This document shows, in pieces, positions 43,836 to 52,563 of a DNA stretch of 64,000 nucleotides (positions are counted from its first letter, which is position 1; each line of letters opens with the position of its first letter). Origin of the DNA: Shinella sp. PSBB067 (GTDB lineage: Bacteria > Pseudomonadota > Alphaproteobacteria > Rhizobiales > Rhizobiaceae). Made by a program: the position numbers and the translations under genes. The DNA lies in assembly GCF_016839145.1 (NCBI RefSeq), contig NZ_CP069303.1, positions 3,162,001 to 3,226,000 on the forward strand. The letters are read 5' to 3'. Below the pieces are notes generated by a model that saw nothing but the letters and a program-made list of their open reading frames with translations, was not told where the DNA came from and ran no database searches.

Positions 43836-44543
43836 TTACCAGCCGCTCTCCTCGTGATCATCCTGCCGTGCCGGCGGCATGTTCGCCCCGACGGTGCCTT
43901 TGCCAAGCAATCCCGCATCCTCCAATGCCTCGATATCGGGCAGATCGCGCAGCGTCTCCATGCCGAAGGCGGAGAGGAACTGCTTCGTCGTGACGTAGCT
44001 ATAGGGCGCGCCCGGCGTCGGGCTGCGCGGGCCGGAGGCGAGGAAATTGGCGTTGCGCAGGCTGGCGATCGTGTCGCGGCTGACCTCCTTGCCGAAGATT
44101 TTCGACAGGTCGCCGCGGGTGATCGGCTGGAAATACGCAATCGCCATCAGCACCATGGCCTCGAAGTCGGAGAGCGCCGGCCCCGGACCGCGCGTCGGCG
44201 CCTGAGAGGCCCGGATCGCGGATGCGTAAGCCGAGCGGCTTCGGTGCTGCCAGCCGCCGGCGACGAAGACGATCTCATAGGGCCGGTCACGGAGTTCTTC
44301 CTGCAGGTCGTCGATCAGGAGGTCGATGCTGCAGTCCCTGCCGACGACACGGGTCAACGCCTCCCGGCTGACCGGCTCGGCCGATGCAAAAATCACGGCC
44401 TCGACGCGCAGCATCCATTCGCGCCAGCGGAGCTCCGGCGGCAGTTCGGCCAATTCTCGATCAAAGAGATGTTCATCTCCAGCGTTCGCTTGCCCAGTGC
44501 GCCCTTTACCATCCGGTGCTTTGGCTGCATTCGGTCCGCTCAT
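43836..44543 (-). CDS. scpB: ScpB-like segregation/condensation protein
   Basis: 235 residues of the ScpB/MukE-type tandem winged-helix family: LRVEAVIFASAEPVSREAL in the first domain, MVLMAIAYFQPITRGDLSKIF and YVTTKQFLSAFGMETLRDLP in the second. Chromosomal ScpB binds the ScpA kleisin and SMC in condensin. Here no ScpA or SMC gene is adjacent. It starts 1 bp after the DUF1403 stop, so it is likely an accessory paralog carried by the island. The tail DDHEESGW is acidic. Confidence 0.85.
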   Translation of the reverse strand: MSGPNAAKAPDGKGRTGQANAGDEHLFDRELAELPPELRWREWMLRVEAVIFASAEPVSREALTRVVGRDCSIDLLIDDLQEELRDRPYEIVFVAGGWQHRSRSAYASAIRASQAPTRGPGPALSDFEAMVLMAIAYFQPITRGDLSKIFGKEVSRDTIASLRNANFLASGPRSPTPGAPYSYVTTKQFLSAFGMETLRDLPDIEALEDAGLLGKGTVGANMPPARQDDHEESGW

Positions 44544-44544
44544 G

Positions 44545-45498
44545 TCACAGCCCATAGATCCGGAACGAAGCGCGGCCGGACAGTTCCCGCACGGCGCCAA
44601 AGCCTTCCAGCCGGTCGAACAGCCGGGTCGCCGCCCAGCGCGAGAGGCCGCTGCCCGGGGCCGAAGCCGGCACGGCATCGTCCTCAAGCAGTTTCGCGAT
44701 GACCGCGCCGGCGCCCCGGGTGCGGACCTTCGGCGCGGCGGCGACAAGCACATCCGCCCGGCGGGCGATTTCCGATGCCGAACGCAGCGCCGCGCCGGCC
44801 CCATCGATCAAGGCGAGGCAGACGGCCTGGGCAAAGGCCGGATCGCCCGGGCGCACGCGTCCCCTGCCCCCGAGCGTCTTGAAAGCCGGGCCGTAGCGCT
44901 CGGCCATCAGCAGCGGCACAGCAAAATCCCATTTCAGCATTACGGCGATCAGCCCATCGGCCAACGCCCACGCCAGCGGCTCGGCATCCGGGCGCGCGGC
45001 ACACATTGCCGACACGAGGTCCGCTGCGGCGAAGGGGGCCGGCCGCCCGGCCTGTAGCATCCTGTCGCCATGGTCTACGGCTTCGGCAAGCCGCTCATCC
45101 CAGACGAGGCCCAGCAGATCGGCCAGTTCCATCACGCTTTTCGTCGAAAAGCCGGGCTTTCGCGCAGAAAACCTCTTGGTGGCCAAGAACACCCGGCCGG
45201 CCGGATCGGGATCTTCACCGGCGGCGGTGAGCAAAAGCGCATCCCGCAACGCCGCCTCATCCTCGCTGCGGCCCGTCAGCCGGATCGCGGCGGCGGCGCA
45301 TTTCAGCGCCTGTCGCGCGCGCCAGCAACCGGCCCAAATCGGTGCAGCGCGGACAAGATCGTCCAGCGATTTCAAGGCGATGCCGGCGGCAAAGGCGGCG
45401 TCGAGGTCTCCCGGCTCGCGGCCGCGCGGCAGCGCCCAGCCGGGAATGTGCGGCAAGGGCGATGCGGGGACCGGAACGGAGATGACGCGCGAATCCAT
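44545..45498 (-). CDS. DUF1403 family protein
   Basis: 317 residues, Ala-rich and largely helical, no signal or membrane segment. DUF1403 features are [21 protein letters not shown] near the N-terminus, [20 protein letters not shown] and [19 protein letters not shown]. The function is unknown. The 1-bp gap to the ScpB-like gene indicates a functional pair. DUF1403 genes occur mostly on rhizobial plasmids and islands. Confidence 0.85.
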   Translation of the reverse strand: MDSRVISVPVPASPLPHIPGWALPRGREPGDLDAAFAAGIALKSLDDLVRAAPIWAGCWRARQALKCAAAAIRLTGRSEDEAALRDALLLTAAGEDPDPAGRVFLATKRFSARKPGFSTKSVMELADLLGLVWDERLAEAVDHGDRMLQAGRPAPFAAADLVSAMCAARPDAEPLAWALADGLIAVMLKWDFAVPLLMAERYGPAFKTLGGRGRVRPGDPAFAQAVCLALIDGAGAALRSASEIARRADVLVAAAPKVRTRGAGAVIAKLLEDDAVPASAPGSGLSRWAATRLFDRLEGFGAVRELSGRASFRIYGL

Positions 45499-45916
45499 GC
45501 CGGGAAGACTACAGCAATCGTGCGGTTAATGCCACAAAGTGCCCATAAAACCGCACGGCTTGTCGAACCATTATAATGAACGATAAGATTGCCTTATCAA
45601 TCACTTACGTGATATTGAATCACCAATTCGCAGCTAAACTGGTCATACCTCCGAACACTTCAAGAAGCATAACGTCATCGATAATCTGAGACGATGATAC
45701 GGATCATTTGGCTCGGCAAACGGGAGCACCTCCTCCGAGATCATTGAATGGTCCTCCCCCTTTTATAGTGGGGTCGCCCGCATCTTCTTGCAAACGCCGT
45801 TTTGCAAAGTAATGGGGAGAGAGCGCAGAATATTAGACGACATCGTTTGCCGAGAGGATACCGGGCCAGGCAGATCGATCGCCTTAAAGGCGGCCTGGAT
45901 ACCGACAGGCGGCGTA
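45499..45916. other. Gap upstream of DUF1403 with one AAAC-N3-GTTT site
   Basis: AT-richer than its surroundings (45540-45700), probably holding the DUF1403/scpB promoter. AAACGCCGTTT lies at 45792-45802, a fourth copy of the palindrome clustered at 46312-46373. No gene is supported. Confidence 0.5.
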
Positions 45917-46258
45917 TCACTGCTGGTTCTTCCCGGCACGAGCCTTCCCATCGAGATGCCGCTTGATACGGAAGGGCCTGACCTCAGGCTCGTACTTTTC
46001 CGCCAGCGCTTCGAACACGGCCTCGCTCTCGCGAGCATCGAAGCCCTGGAGCGCCAGTTCGGCGACGATCTCATCGCAAAGCAGGCCGAGTATCGCGTCC
46101 CGTTTCCTCTTCTTCTTTGCAGTCACGATCATCTGCCAGAGCAGCGTGCGAGCAATATCGTCCCGGGTCGGCCGCTTTTGCGCCCGGGCATCGTCCCTCA
46201 CCTTCTGCTGGCGAACCCGCTGCTCGGCATTCCTCTGTCGTATCGATTTCCTGGCCAT
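45917..46258 (-). CDS. Hypothetical basic protein, 113 aa
   Basis: Unrecognised. It starts MARKSIRQRNAEQRVRQQK and is strongly basic in the first half (RDDARAQKRPTRDDIARTLL, VTAKKKRKRD), then helical with acidic residues (CDEIVAELALQGFDARESEAVFEALAEKYEP). Such a layout suits a nucleic-acid-binding adaptor. ATG 46258 has a GGAGACAGG-type site. It is flanked by AAAC-N3-GTTT palindromes on both sides, which may be its own operators. Confidence 0.6.
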   Translation of the reverse strand: MARKSIRQRNAEQRVRQQKVRDDARAQKRPTRDDIARTLLWQMIVTAKKKRKRDAILGLLCDEIVAELALQGFDARESEAVFEALAEKYEPEVRPFRIKRHLDGKARAGKNQQ

Positions 46259-46572
46259 ATGCCTGTCTCCTCTGTTGGAGACCCAGCCTCGCCGCCGGCG
46301 ATGCAAGCGACAAACCCAGTTTGCAAGATGCTGCATCCTCGCCCGCAAACGTCGTTTTCCGCAAACAGGGTTTACCTCTGAATCGCAGTTTCCTAGTCCG
46401 GTAACGCGGATTTCCTGCCGGGAATCGCGTCAGGGTAAATTGAGATGATGTGTCTCAAGGTGCCCGCAACCCGGCCCAGATCGCCCCAAATCAACCTGAC
46501 GCAGACCGACGTGCGGGCACAGCGCAATACCGCACCCACACGTCGATCCACCATGTCGGCAGAGTGTTTGGG
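46259..46572. other. Control region between the M41 gene and the 113-aa gene
   Basis: Contains the palindrome array at 46312-46373. The rest, 46374-46572, shows no gene. Confidence 0.5.
46312..46373. promoter_or_regulatory. Array of three AAAC-N3-GTTT palindromes
   Basis: AAACCCAGTTT (46312-46322), AAACGTCGTTT (46347-46357) and AAACAGGGTTT (46363-46373), each preceded by C or GC. All are perfect 4-3-4 inverted repeats, 54-115 bp upstream of the 113-aa gene. Spacings are 35 and 16 bp. Confidence 0.65.
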
Positions 46573-47316
46573 TCAGGCGACCCCGCCCTTTGCGTTCCCA
46601 ACCATCTCGCGCAACTCGTCACCCGACACGATCCCGACCGCGGCGAGGCGCCTTGCGATGTCGTGATGCAAGCCCCGATGCGCCTCCAGCAGTCTTCTCG
46701 CGATGGCTTCTGCTGCAACGAGCCGTGCATGGACCCGCCCGGCAAGGTCGCGATCGAGGGCCAGCTCGTTCATCGCCACGGTGGACGAGCGGTAAAGCAG
46801 CGGTTGATGGCCAGAGAAGCCGAGCCGTGTCTCCGCAGCGAGCGCCATGTCCGTCGCCCGCGCCAGATCGCTCTCATCTGCACCGCCAGCCCCCGCAAGC
46901 GTTTCGCCGAACAGCAACAGCTCCGCCGCCCGCCCGGCGAGGATCGCGGCCATCGCGTTCATCAGCCAGGTCTCGTTCTGCGGCAGACGACCGTTCGCGA
47001 CGGTTGCGACCATGCCGAGGCCGTGGAGACCGATGCTCGCAGCCTTCACCTCCGCAATGCCGGTCAACATGTAGACCAGCGCATGGCCTGCTTCATGCAC
47101 GCTCGCCCGCCAGCGCAGATCGTCGGACATCGCCGCCTGTCCATCGCGCAGGGCCGTTTCGAGATCGGTCCAAACCATCGCTCGTCCTTCGCGCCGCAGC
47201 TTGCGCCGCACTTCGCGAACGAGACGCTCGATATCGGCGCCCGTCCGGCCAAGGGCCAGCAATGCGAGCGGACGCAGGCCGTCCGGAGATGAAGAATGAC
47301 CGGCAACTTCAGTCAT
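46573..47316 (-). CDS. FtsH-like M41 zinc peptidase carrying the AAA lid helices
   Basis: 247 residues, soluble. Zinc site HEAGH in ASVHEAGHALVYML, third ligand Asp in GGADESDLARATDMA, plus VANGRLPQNETWLMNAMAAILAGR, as in the FtsH protease domain. Before it, LALLALGRTGADIERLVREV and RREGRAMVWTDL match the C-terminal lid of an FtsH AAA module. The ATG at 47316 overlaps the AAA gene stop by 8 bp (ATGACTGA), so the two chains are made together and probably form one protease. No membrane anchor. Confidence 0.82.
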   Translation of the reverse strand: MTEVAGHSSSPDGLRPLALLALGRTGADIERLVREVRRKLRREGRAMVWTDLETALRDGQAAMSDDLRWRASVHEAGHALVYMLTGIAEVKAASIGLHGLGMVATVANGRLPQNETWLMNAMAAILAGRAAELLLFGETLAGAGGADESDLARATDMALAAETRLGFSGHQPLLYRSSTVAMNELALDRDLAGRVHARLVAAEAIARRLLEAHRGLHHDIARRLAAVGIVSGDELREMVGNAKGGVA

Positions 47317-49339
47317 GACGGGGTCCTTTCTGTGCTTCGGGTTTGTAGGAGGGCTTGCGCCGCACGGGCGGTTTCCCATTTCTGGCCGGCTGCAAGCGCA
47401 GACGTCGCGGTGCGTTCGCCGTAGGCGCGGAAGCCAGCACCGCATCGAGATCGGAGCCGAGATGATGGCAGAGGATACCGACCAGGGCTTCCATATCCGG
47501 CATTGGAATCTCGACATGGGTTTCCAGCCGGCCGGAACGTAGCAGCGCCGGATCGATCCTCTCCGGAAGGTTCGTGGCCCCGACGACAATGATGCCTTCG
47601 GTCCTCGAAGCCCCGTCCAGCAGTTCGAGCATGCGGTTGATCAGCGACGCCCAGTAATCGTCGTAGTTTCTGCTACCGGCTCCCTGCCGCCTGCCGATAT
47701 TGTCGAGCTCGTCGATGAACAGAATGGCCGGCGCTTTCTCCCCGGCGACGGTGAAGGATGCCGACATGCGTTTCAGCACATCGCCGAGATAGCCGGGCTC
47801 AAGCCAGCGCGCGACCGATGTCGCCAGCAAGGGAACCTGGAGCGTGTTGCAGAGCGCCCGGGCGAAAGTCGTCTTGCCGGTTCCGGGCGGCCCCGACAAC
47901 AACAGCTTCGTCGTCATCTCGTCCCACCGCAGTTTTCCCTGCTTCCAGAGCAGCAGATCGGCCTTCAGATCGAGCGCCCAGCCGCGTGCGGGACCACAGC
48001 CGGCAAGCGTCTCGACGGACAGCGGACGATCCTTCGGGGACGGTGTTCCCGCCGCATCGACAGTGACCGTATCGCTATCGGGCGGGGTGACCGGCTCGAT
48101 CACGTCGATGCCGACATCCTGCGGCTTCTTCCTTCCGGCATTCCTTTGCGACGTCGTCTCGCTGGCCCGCCCTTTGCCAGACCTTTGCCTGCGGTGTCCG
48201 GTCTCCCTACCCTCCTTGTCCTCCTCTTCCTCCGCCGCAGTACGCTCGGCGAGCAGGGCAAGCACCGAGAGCGTCTGCTCGGCCGTCCGTCCCGGACGAA
48301 CCGCAAGCGCGACGTCGTCGAGCGTCAGGCCTTCCGGATCGAACACCATGTCGCCCATGAGCAGGAGACTTTGCTTCGGGGGAATGCCGCAGCAGACATG
48401 CAGCAACTCCGCGATCATCTCATGATCGATCCCGCCACATTCGAGGACGAGATCGGCGGTCTCGGTGACGATAGGCGTCAGGGCAAACCGCGTCTCGTCG
48501 GCAAGGAGGATCGGCGCGGGTTCGTCGAGAAGCGCCTGGCGGAACTGCTTGCGGATGTTCTGGTCGTCCGTGTTCTCCACGGCGATGCCTGACAGGGTCT
48601 TCATCCTGCGCCGGCTCACCGCAGACTGCTGCTGCCTGTATCGGCCGGACAGAGGATTATCGCGAAGCACGTCTTCGAGTGCCGCCCGGAACGGCAGGAG
48701 CAAGCCGTCCTCGAGCATCATGCCGAGGCAGAGTTCGAAGCGCGGCACGGGCGCCTTCAACAGGACAAACGGCGCTGAAGGACGCAGCGCCTCGATCAGC
48801 GCCGAGATGTCCGGAAGACTGGCGCCGACAGCGCGGGCGACCAGCAGCGCGACGGCGGCATGGACGGGATTGGGCGGCGGCAAATGCTCGCGAAGAAGGG
48901 CCGCGACATAGGGAAAGCCGATACCGGGCGCGGTACTGGCAGCCACTCCGCCTGCACGGCCCCGTCGAGCTTTCCTTCGCCTGCCCTTCGGCTGTTCGTC
49001 CGATGCGCCCACGGACCCGCATTCGAATGTCACAACCCCATCGACCGCATCCTCATCGGGGACAATGAAGGTAACGGGTTCATCGGCGCGTTGACGAGGA
49101 GGACGGCCCACGCCGATCATCCGCGCGACGGTCGCGCTATCCTGATCCGGATTGCCGGTCAGCAAATGCCACGCTTGATCGTTCACCTTCCAGGTCGTCC
49201 CTTTCCGCTCCTCGCCGCCGATGAAGGCGGAGGCCAGCAGCCCCGCATCGACCGCGCGCTCATAGAGAGCGAATACGCCGCGGCGGCGAAGGCGCTTCAG
49301 GAGATAGCGCGTCATACGATCCGTCAGCGTCTCCATCAT
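47309..49339 (-). CDS. AAA+ ATPase, FtsH-like, split from its protease
   Basis: 676 residues. The first 450 or so are unassigned, mostly helical, with a charged linker (EEEEDKEGRETGHRRQRSGK). The AAA domain has Walker A LLSGPPGTGKTTFARAL, Walker B APAILFIDELDNIGRR and the second region of homology IIVVGATNLPERIDPALLRSGR. It stops just after the large AAA subdomain and a short basic Pro-rich tail; the lid is on the next gene. No membrane segment. Start at ATG 49339 overlaps the stop of the 115-aa gene (ATGA). Confidence 0.85.
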   Translation of the reverse strand: MMETLTDRMTRYLLKRLRRRGVFALYERAVDAGLLASAFIGGEERKGTTWKVNDQAWHLLTGNPDQDSATVARMIGVGRPPRQRADEPVTFIVPDEDAVDGVVTFECGSVGASDEQPKGRRRKARRGRAGGVAASTAPGIGFPYVAALLREHLPPPNPVHAAVALLVARAVGASLPDISALIEALRPSAPFVLLKAPVPRFELCLGMMLEDGLLLPFRAALEDVLRDNPLSGRYRQQQSAVSRRRMKTLSGIAVENTDDQNIRKQFRQALLDEPAPILLADETRFALTPIVTETADLVLECGGIDHEMIAELLHVCCGIPPKQSLLLMGDMVFDPEGLTLDDVALAVRPGRTAEQTLSVLALLAERTAAEEEEDKEGRETGHRRQRSGKGRASETTSQRNAGRKKPQDVGIDVIEPVTPPDSDTVTVDAAGTPSPKDRPLSVETLAGCGPARGWALDLKADLLLWKQGKLRWDEMTTKLLLSGPPGTGKTTFARALCNTLQVPLLATSVARWLEPGYLGDVLKRMSASFTVAGEKAPAILFIDELDNIGRRQGAGSRNYDDYWASLINRMLELLDGASRTEGIIVVGATNLPERIDPALLRSGRLETHVEIPMPDMEALVGILCHHLGSDLDAVLASAPTANAPRRLRLQPARNGKPPVRRKPSYKPEAQKGPRHD

Positions 49340-49683
49340 GCATCCTCCCTCAAGAGGGACGCACAGAACGGGCGGTTTCCGGAAAGCCAGTCGCGGACCA
49401 TGCGGCAGGTCGGGTCGCCCTGATTGCAGAGCTCCAGCAGCCAGATGCGCAACTGCGGCGGCAGGCTGTCGAGGCATACACCCTTGCGGCGGGCAAACCG
49501 GATCGAAGCGCGCACGACCGCGGCGACATGCACGGCATGATCCTCGGACAGGGCGCTGTGCTCACCGGCGGATGCGACAGCAGCGGCAAATGCGGCCGCC
49601 CGCTCCTGCAACGACGGCGCCTTCATCGTCGACACGGTTCGCGGGATCGGGAAGGGAAGGACATTGGAAGTCGATTGCGTCAT
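49336..49683 (-). CDS. Hypothetical helical protein, 115 aa
   Basis: Unrecognised. After a Pro/Ser/Thr-rich start it is helical: LQERAAAFAAAVASAGEHSAL, HAVHVAAVVRASIRFARRKG, RIWLLELCNQGDPTCRMVRDWL. It overlaps the AAA gene by ATGA and follows the nuclease-like gene by 81 bp, so it belongs to the same operon and may be an adaptor. Confidence 0.65.
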   Translation of the reverse strand: MTQSTSNVLPFPIPRTVSTMKAPSLQERAAAFAAAVASAGEHSALSEDHAVHVAAVVRASIRFARRKGVCLDSLPPQLRIWLLELCNQGDPTCRMVRDWLSGNRPFCASLLREDA

Positions 49684-49764
49684 GGAAGACGTCTCCTCAT
49701 CGCCTGTCCAGGGGATCAGGCGTCAAAACAGTTTCAGCAAGGGAAGAAGGTGTGGCCTGGGCAA

Positions 49765-50649
49765 CTAGGGGCCGGCGGCCCGCGGCGCGCGCGCAAAGCC
49801 TATCGAGACGGGAAGCCGTGACCGGCTCCGAGTGTCCGTTCCGCAGACGTGGTCGCCATCGCAATGAAGCGTCGGCGCTTTCCGGGCATTGCCGGCGGAA
49901 GCATCCTGCCGACGGCTGGCCAGCACTGCCGACCAGTTCTCCTCGACCCGGTGCTGGAAGAGCTCGCGCAGATGCGCCATGGCTTCACCGGCTCCAGTGA
50001 CCTCGAGAAGGTGATCGAGATGGGAGAGCGGCCAGACGCCGCCGTCGATATCGGCGCGCTGGTTCTCGGCGTTGAGAATGACCACCCGGACTTCCTTCGC
50101 ATGAAGTCGGCGGTGTTCCTTATAGAGAAGGTCAGGAACGACCAGCGCCGCCGCCAGCATCCTGTTCTTCAGTTCGGCGATCCGGGCCAACTCGTAGGAG
50201 CCGAGGCTGCGCTTGACGTCGACCAGATGCGCGACCTCCGTCCGCCTGTTCAGGATCAGCAGGTCGGGCGTATAGGTCTTGCGCCCGCCGCTGTCTGCGT
50301 CGAGGCTGAGCGAGCGGTACAATGAGGGATCATTCATCTCGACCAGTTCGCTCGCCGCTTTCGTCACCGGCAGACGAAGATTCTGCGTCAGCACGACAAG
50401 GTCGGGATTGCGGCCGGCCACGAGGCCGATGCCGCGCTCCAGCAACTTGCCTTCGGCAGCCGGCACGGCGCGCAGTACAGACGTCACCTCCATCATGCCG
50501 GCATCGAGCGCCCGGCCGAGCATGTCGCGCGACAGACCCGTCGCGACGATCTCGTCGACGAGAGCCTCAAGGGACGGCAGCAGGACCGTAAGGTCGGCCG
50601 TGTGGGAATAGACGGACGTCGGCACGCCGCCATCGGTGTTCATGTTCAT
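49765..50649 (-). CDS. Hypothetical protein with PD-(D/E)XK-like motif
   Basis: 294 residues. The central region reads KTYTPDLLILNRRTEVAHL (PD at 128-129) and VDVKRSLGSYE (D144, K146), the spacing of a PD-(D/E)XK nuclease core, preceded by a conserved-looking helix with Glu (ASELVEMND). Around it are helices (RIAELKNRMLAAALVV). Start ATG 50649 has AGGAG about 7 nt upstream. It is the first gene of the split-FtsH operon. Nuclease activity is an inference from the motif alone; it could be a degenerate or structural relative. Confidence 0.6.
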   Translation of the reverse strand: MNMNTDGGVPTSVYSHTADLTVLLPSLEALVDEIVATGLSRDMLGRALDAGMMEVTSVLRAVPAAEGKLLERGIGLVAGRNPDLVVLTQNLRLPVTKAASELVEMNDPSLYRSLSLDADSGGRKTYTPDLLILNRRTEVAHLVDVKRSLGSYELARIAELKNRMLAAALVVPDLLYKEHRRLHAKEVRVVILNAENQRADIDGGVWPLSHLDHLLEVTGAGEAMAHLRELFQHRVEENWSAVLASRRQDASAGNARKAPTLHCDGDHVCGTDTRSRSRLPVSIGFARAPRAAGP

Positions 50650-51170
50650 TATCTCTCTCCTGTCGAAGGATCAGGATCGGCAGCCCCGCGATCGGCGGAC
50701 ACAGGTCCGCGCATGCGGAAACGATTTCCGCATCGGGCATCGCAGAACGGGCGATCGATTGCGTCAGCCGCGGGCGCGCGACATCGGCACGGAGCGGCGG
50801 GTTTCGACAGGAGGACGGAGAGAAGATGCTTCCACGCAGGAAGCGAAGCGGATAAGGGTCGACATAGCCGGTGGCCTTTCGTCAGAAGGTTTCTGGTCAG
50901 GCCCTCGTTCGGTGTTGGCGCACCGGCGGGGGCCGCTAAGTGTCTGCAGGGGTTTCGATTTCTGCGGACCTGACTGGCATAGCCCGGAGATTCTTTTCCG
51001 GCAAGCCGGCGGAACACATCCGGAACACACAGAGCTCCGGTATGGTTAACGCACGCGGGGCGCCTTGCGAATGACCGGCGCCGGCCATGCCTTCGCAGCG
51101 CGCCCTCCCGCATCCTCGGCAAGCCAGGCCCGGCCAGGCGGTGCGATCACGCCGCCGGCCGGCATCCGGG
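50650..51170. other. 521-bp stretch without a supported gene
   Basis: Lies between the nuclease-like start and the stop of the small basic gene. The operon promoter is expected near its left end. Open frames here lack ribosome sites and family features. Confidence 0.4.
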
Positions 51171-51344
51171 TCAAAGATAGCCGAGAGCGCGACGGAACTG
51201 GTCGGCCAACGCCTGAACCTGCTTTGCCCGCTCGGCCTCAAGCCTGCTCGCAGATCGCTTCTTTCCACTCGCAGTGCTTTTACTACTGCTATTTCCCTTT
51301 GCGACCGACTTTTTGCTCTGTTTACGCAATACTGTACTACTCAT
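51171..51344 (-). CDS. Small Lys/Ser-rich basic protein, 57 aa
   Basis: Starts MSSTVLRKQSKKSVAKG and is histone-tail-like for 30 residues, then SRLEAERAKQVQALADQF forms a helix. A GGAAGGA ribosome site precedes the ATG at 51344 by 7 nt. Likely binds DNA or RNA. It is divergent from the methyltransferase operon; two TTGTCAAC direct repeats (51408-51415, 51426-51433) lie in its upstream region. Confidence 0.55.
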   Translation of the reverse strand: MSSTVLRKQSKKSVAKGNSSSKSTASGKKRSASRLEAERAKQVQALADQFRRALGYL

Positions 51345-51619
51345 TTTCAATCCTTCCGGTTCCGCAGTCACATGCTGCAACATCAATGGTTCGGCAGGAA
51401 TTCAAGCTTGTCAACGATAAAATCATTGTCAACATTGAGTTTTTTCTCACAACCCTTCAAGCGGCTGGCAATCCAGGCGCTCGTGGCACTCTCGCGCCCT
51501 GTAAATAAAGAATTCCGCATCGCTCCTGCAAGATAATATAAAAATAATCTCATGAGGGGTTGTGCTTGCTAATTTTTGACGTTCTCATTTCCATAGAGCA
51601 AAAATTACGGAGCATCTAA

Positions 51620-51760
51620 ATGACACCAAGAACAACACCGAACCTTCCGGCCGAGTTCGAGCGGGCATGCAGGATCAGCAGGGAACGGAAGGTCCAATAT
51701 TACGGGAAGCTGCTCGTGCCGGGCGAAGACACAGCGACCTGTGAGCAGGAGTTCGCATGA
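51620..51760 (+). CDS. 46-aa ORF coupled to the cytosine methyltransferase
   Basis: Reads MTPRTTPNLPAEFERAC, then ISRERKVQYYGKLLVPGED and CEQEFA, ending in ATGA overlap with the methyltransferase start. CGGAG lies 7 nt before the ATG. The Lys/Tyr stretch RKVQYYGKLLVPGE looks like a real small protein. It may be a leader peptide for translational coupling or a small partner. No family is recognised. Confidence 0.55.
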   Translation: MTPRTTPNLPAEFERACRISRERKVQYYGKLLVPGEDTATCEQEFA

Positions 51761-52563
51761 CCTGCCTGCGCGTTCTCGATCTATTTTCCGGTGTTGGCGG
51801 CTTCAGTTTCGGACTGGAACGCACGGGCGGGTTCAGGACCGTCGCCTTCTGCGAGATCCAGGAGTTCCAACGCCGCATCCTATCAAAACATTGGCCCAAG
51901 GTACCCATCTATCATGACGTTCGAACACTCAACACCACCATCCTCCAGCGCGACGGGATCGCGACCGATGTCATCTGCGCAGGCTTCCCCTGCCAGGATG
52001 TCAGCATCGCCGGTAAAGGCCAAGGCATCGACGGGACGAGGACGGGGCTGTGGCGGGAGATCATCCGCCTTGCGGAAGAACTGGCTCCAAGGTTCATCAT
52101 CCTCGAGAACGTCTCCCAGATTCGCTCTCGCGGACTGGAACGCCTGCTCTCTGCACTCGATGCGATCGGGTATGATGCGGAATGGCATTGTATACCCGCT
52201 GCCCATGTTGGCGCGCCTCACCGTCGTGACCGTCTCTGGATCATCGCTTACCGGCAGGGCGACGCACTCGGTCCCGACACCTACTTCCTCGGACCATATC
52301 CGGCGCAAATGCACGTCGACGGAAGCGCTGAACTTCGAGACGAACAAGAGCGTGTCGCTGGATCGCTGGCTTGGTGGCATACCGAACCCGCCGTGGAGCG
52401 AGTGGTTGATGGGGCTCCCTCAAGACTGGACATTGCCCGGATAGGCGCCATCGGCAACGCCGTCGTGCCGTTCATCCCCCAGATGATCGGCAACGCCATC
52501 CTGCTCGCCGCCGGCTATCCGGGAACAACGGACCCGAACAATCACGAGGGACATGGAATATGA
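51757..52563 (+). CDS. DNA (cytosine-5) methyltransferase with frameshifted target-recognition region
   Basis: 268 residues as read. Motif I DLFSGVGGFSFGLE, motif IV GFPCQDVS with the catalytic Cys79, motif VI ENVSQ (117-121), motif VIII PHRRDRLWIIA and motif X GNAVVPFIPQ are all in one frame. Between VIII and X, about 52246-52436, the +1 frame encodes the family's expected sequence instead (VPTPTSSDHIRRK, then GGIPNPPWSEWLMGLPQDWT). Two compensating shifts therefore scramble about 60 residues including the target-recognition region, and sequence specificity is probably lost or changed. No restriction partner is obvious; the next gene is unknown. Confidence 0.85.
   Translation: MTCLRVLDLFSGVGGFSFGLERTGGFRTVAFCEIQEFQRRILSKHWPKVPIYHDVRTLNTTILQRDGIATDVICAGFPCQDVSIAGKGQGIDGTRTGLWREIIRLAEELAPRFIILENVSQIRSRGLERLLSALDAIGYDAEWHCIPAAHVGAPHRRDRLWIIAYRQGDALGPDTYFLGPYPAQMHVDGSAELRDEQERVAGSLAWWHTEPAVERVVDGAPSRLDIARIGAIGNAVVPFIPQMIGNAILLAAGYPGTTDPNNHEGHGI

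Noticed and set aside
46450..47292. Plus-strand open frame of 280 codons opposite the M41 peptidase
   Set aside because: Antisense to a gene with clear HEAGH and lid motifs; no coding features of its own.
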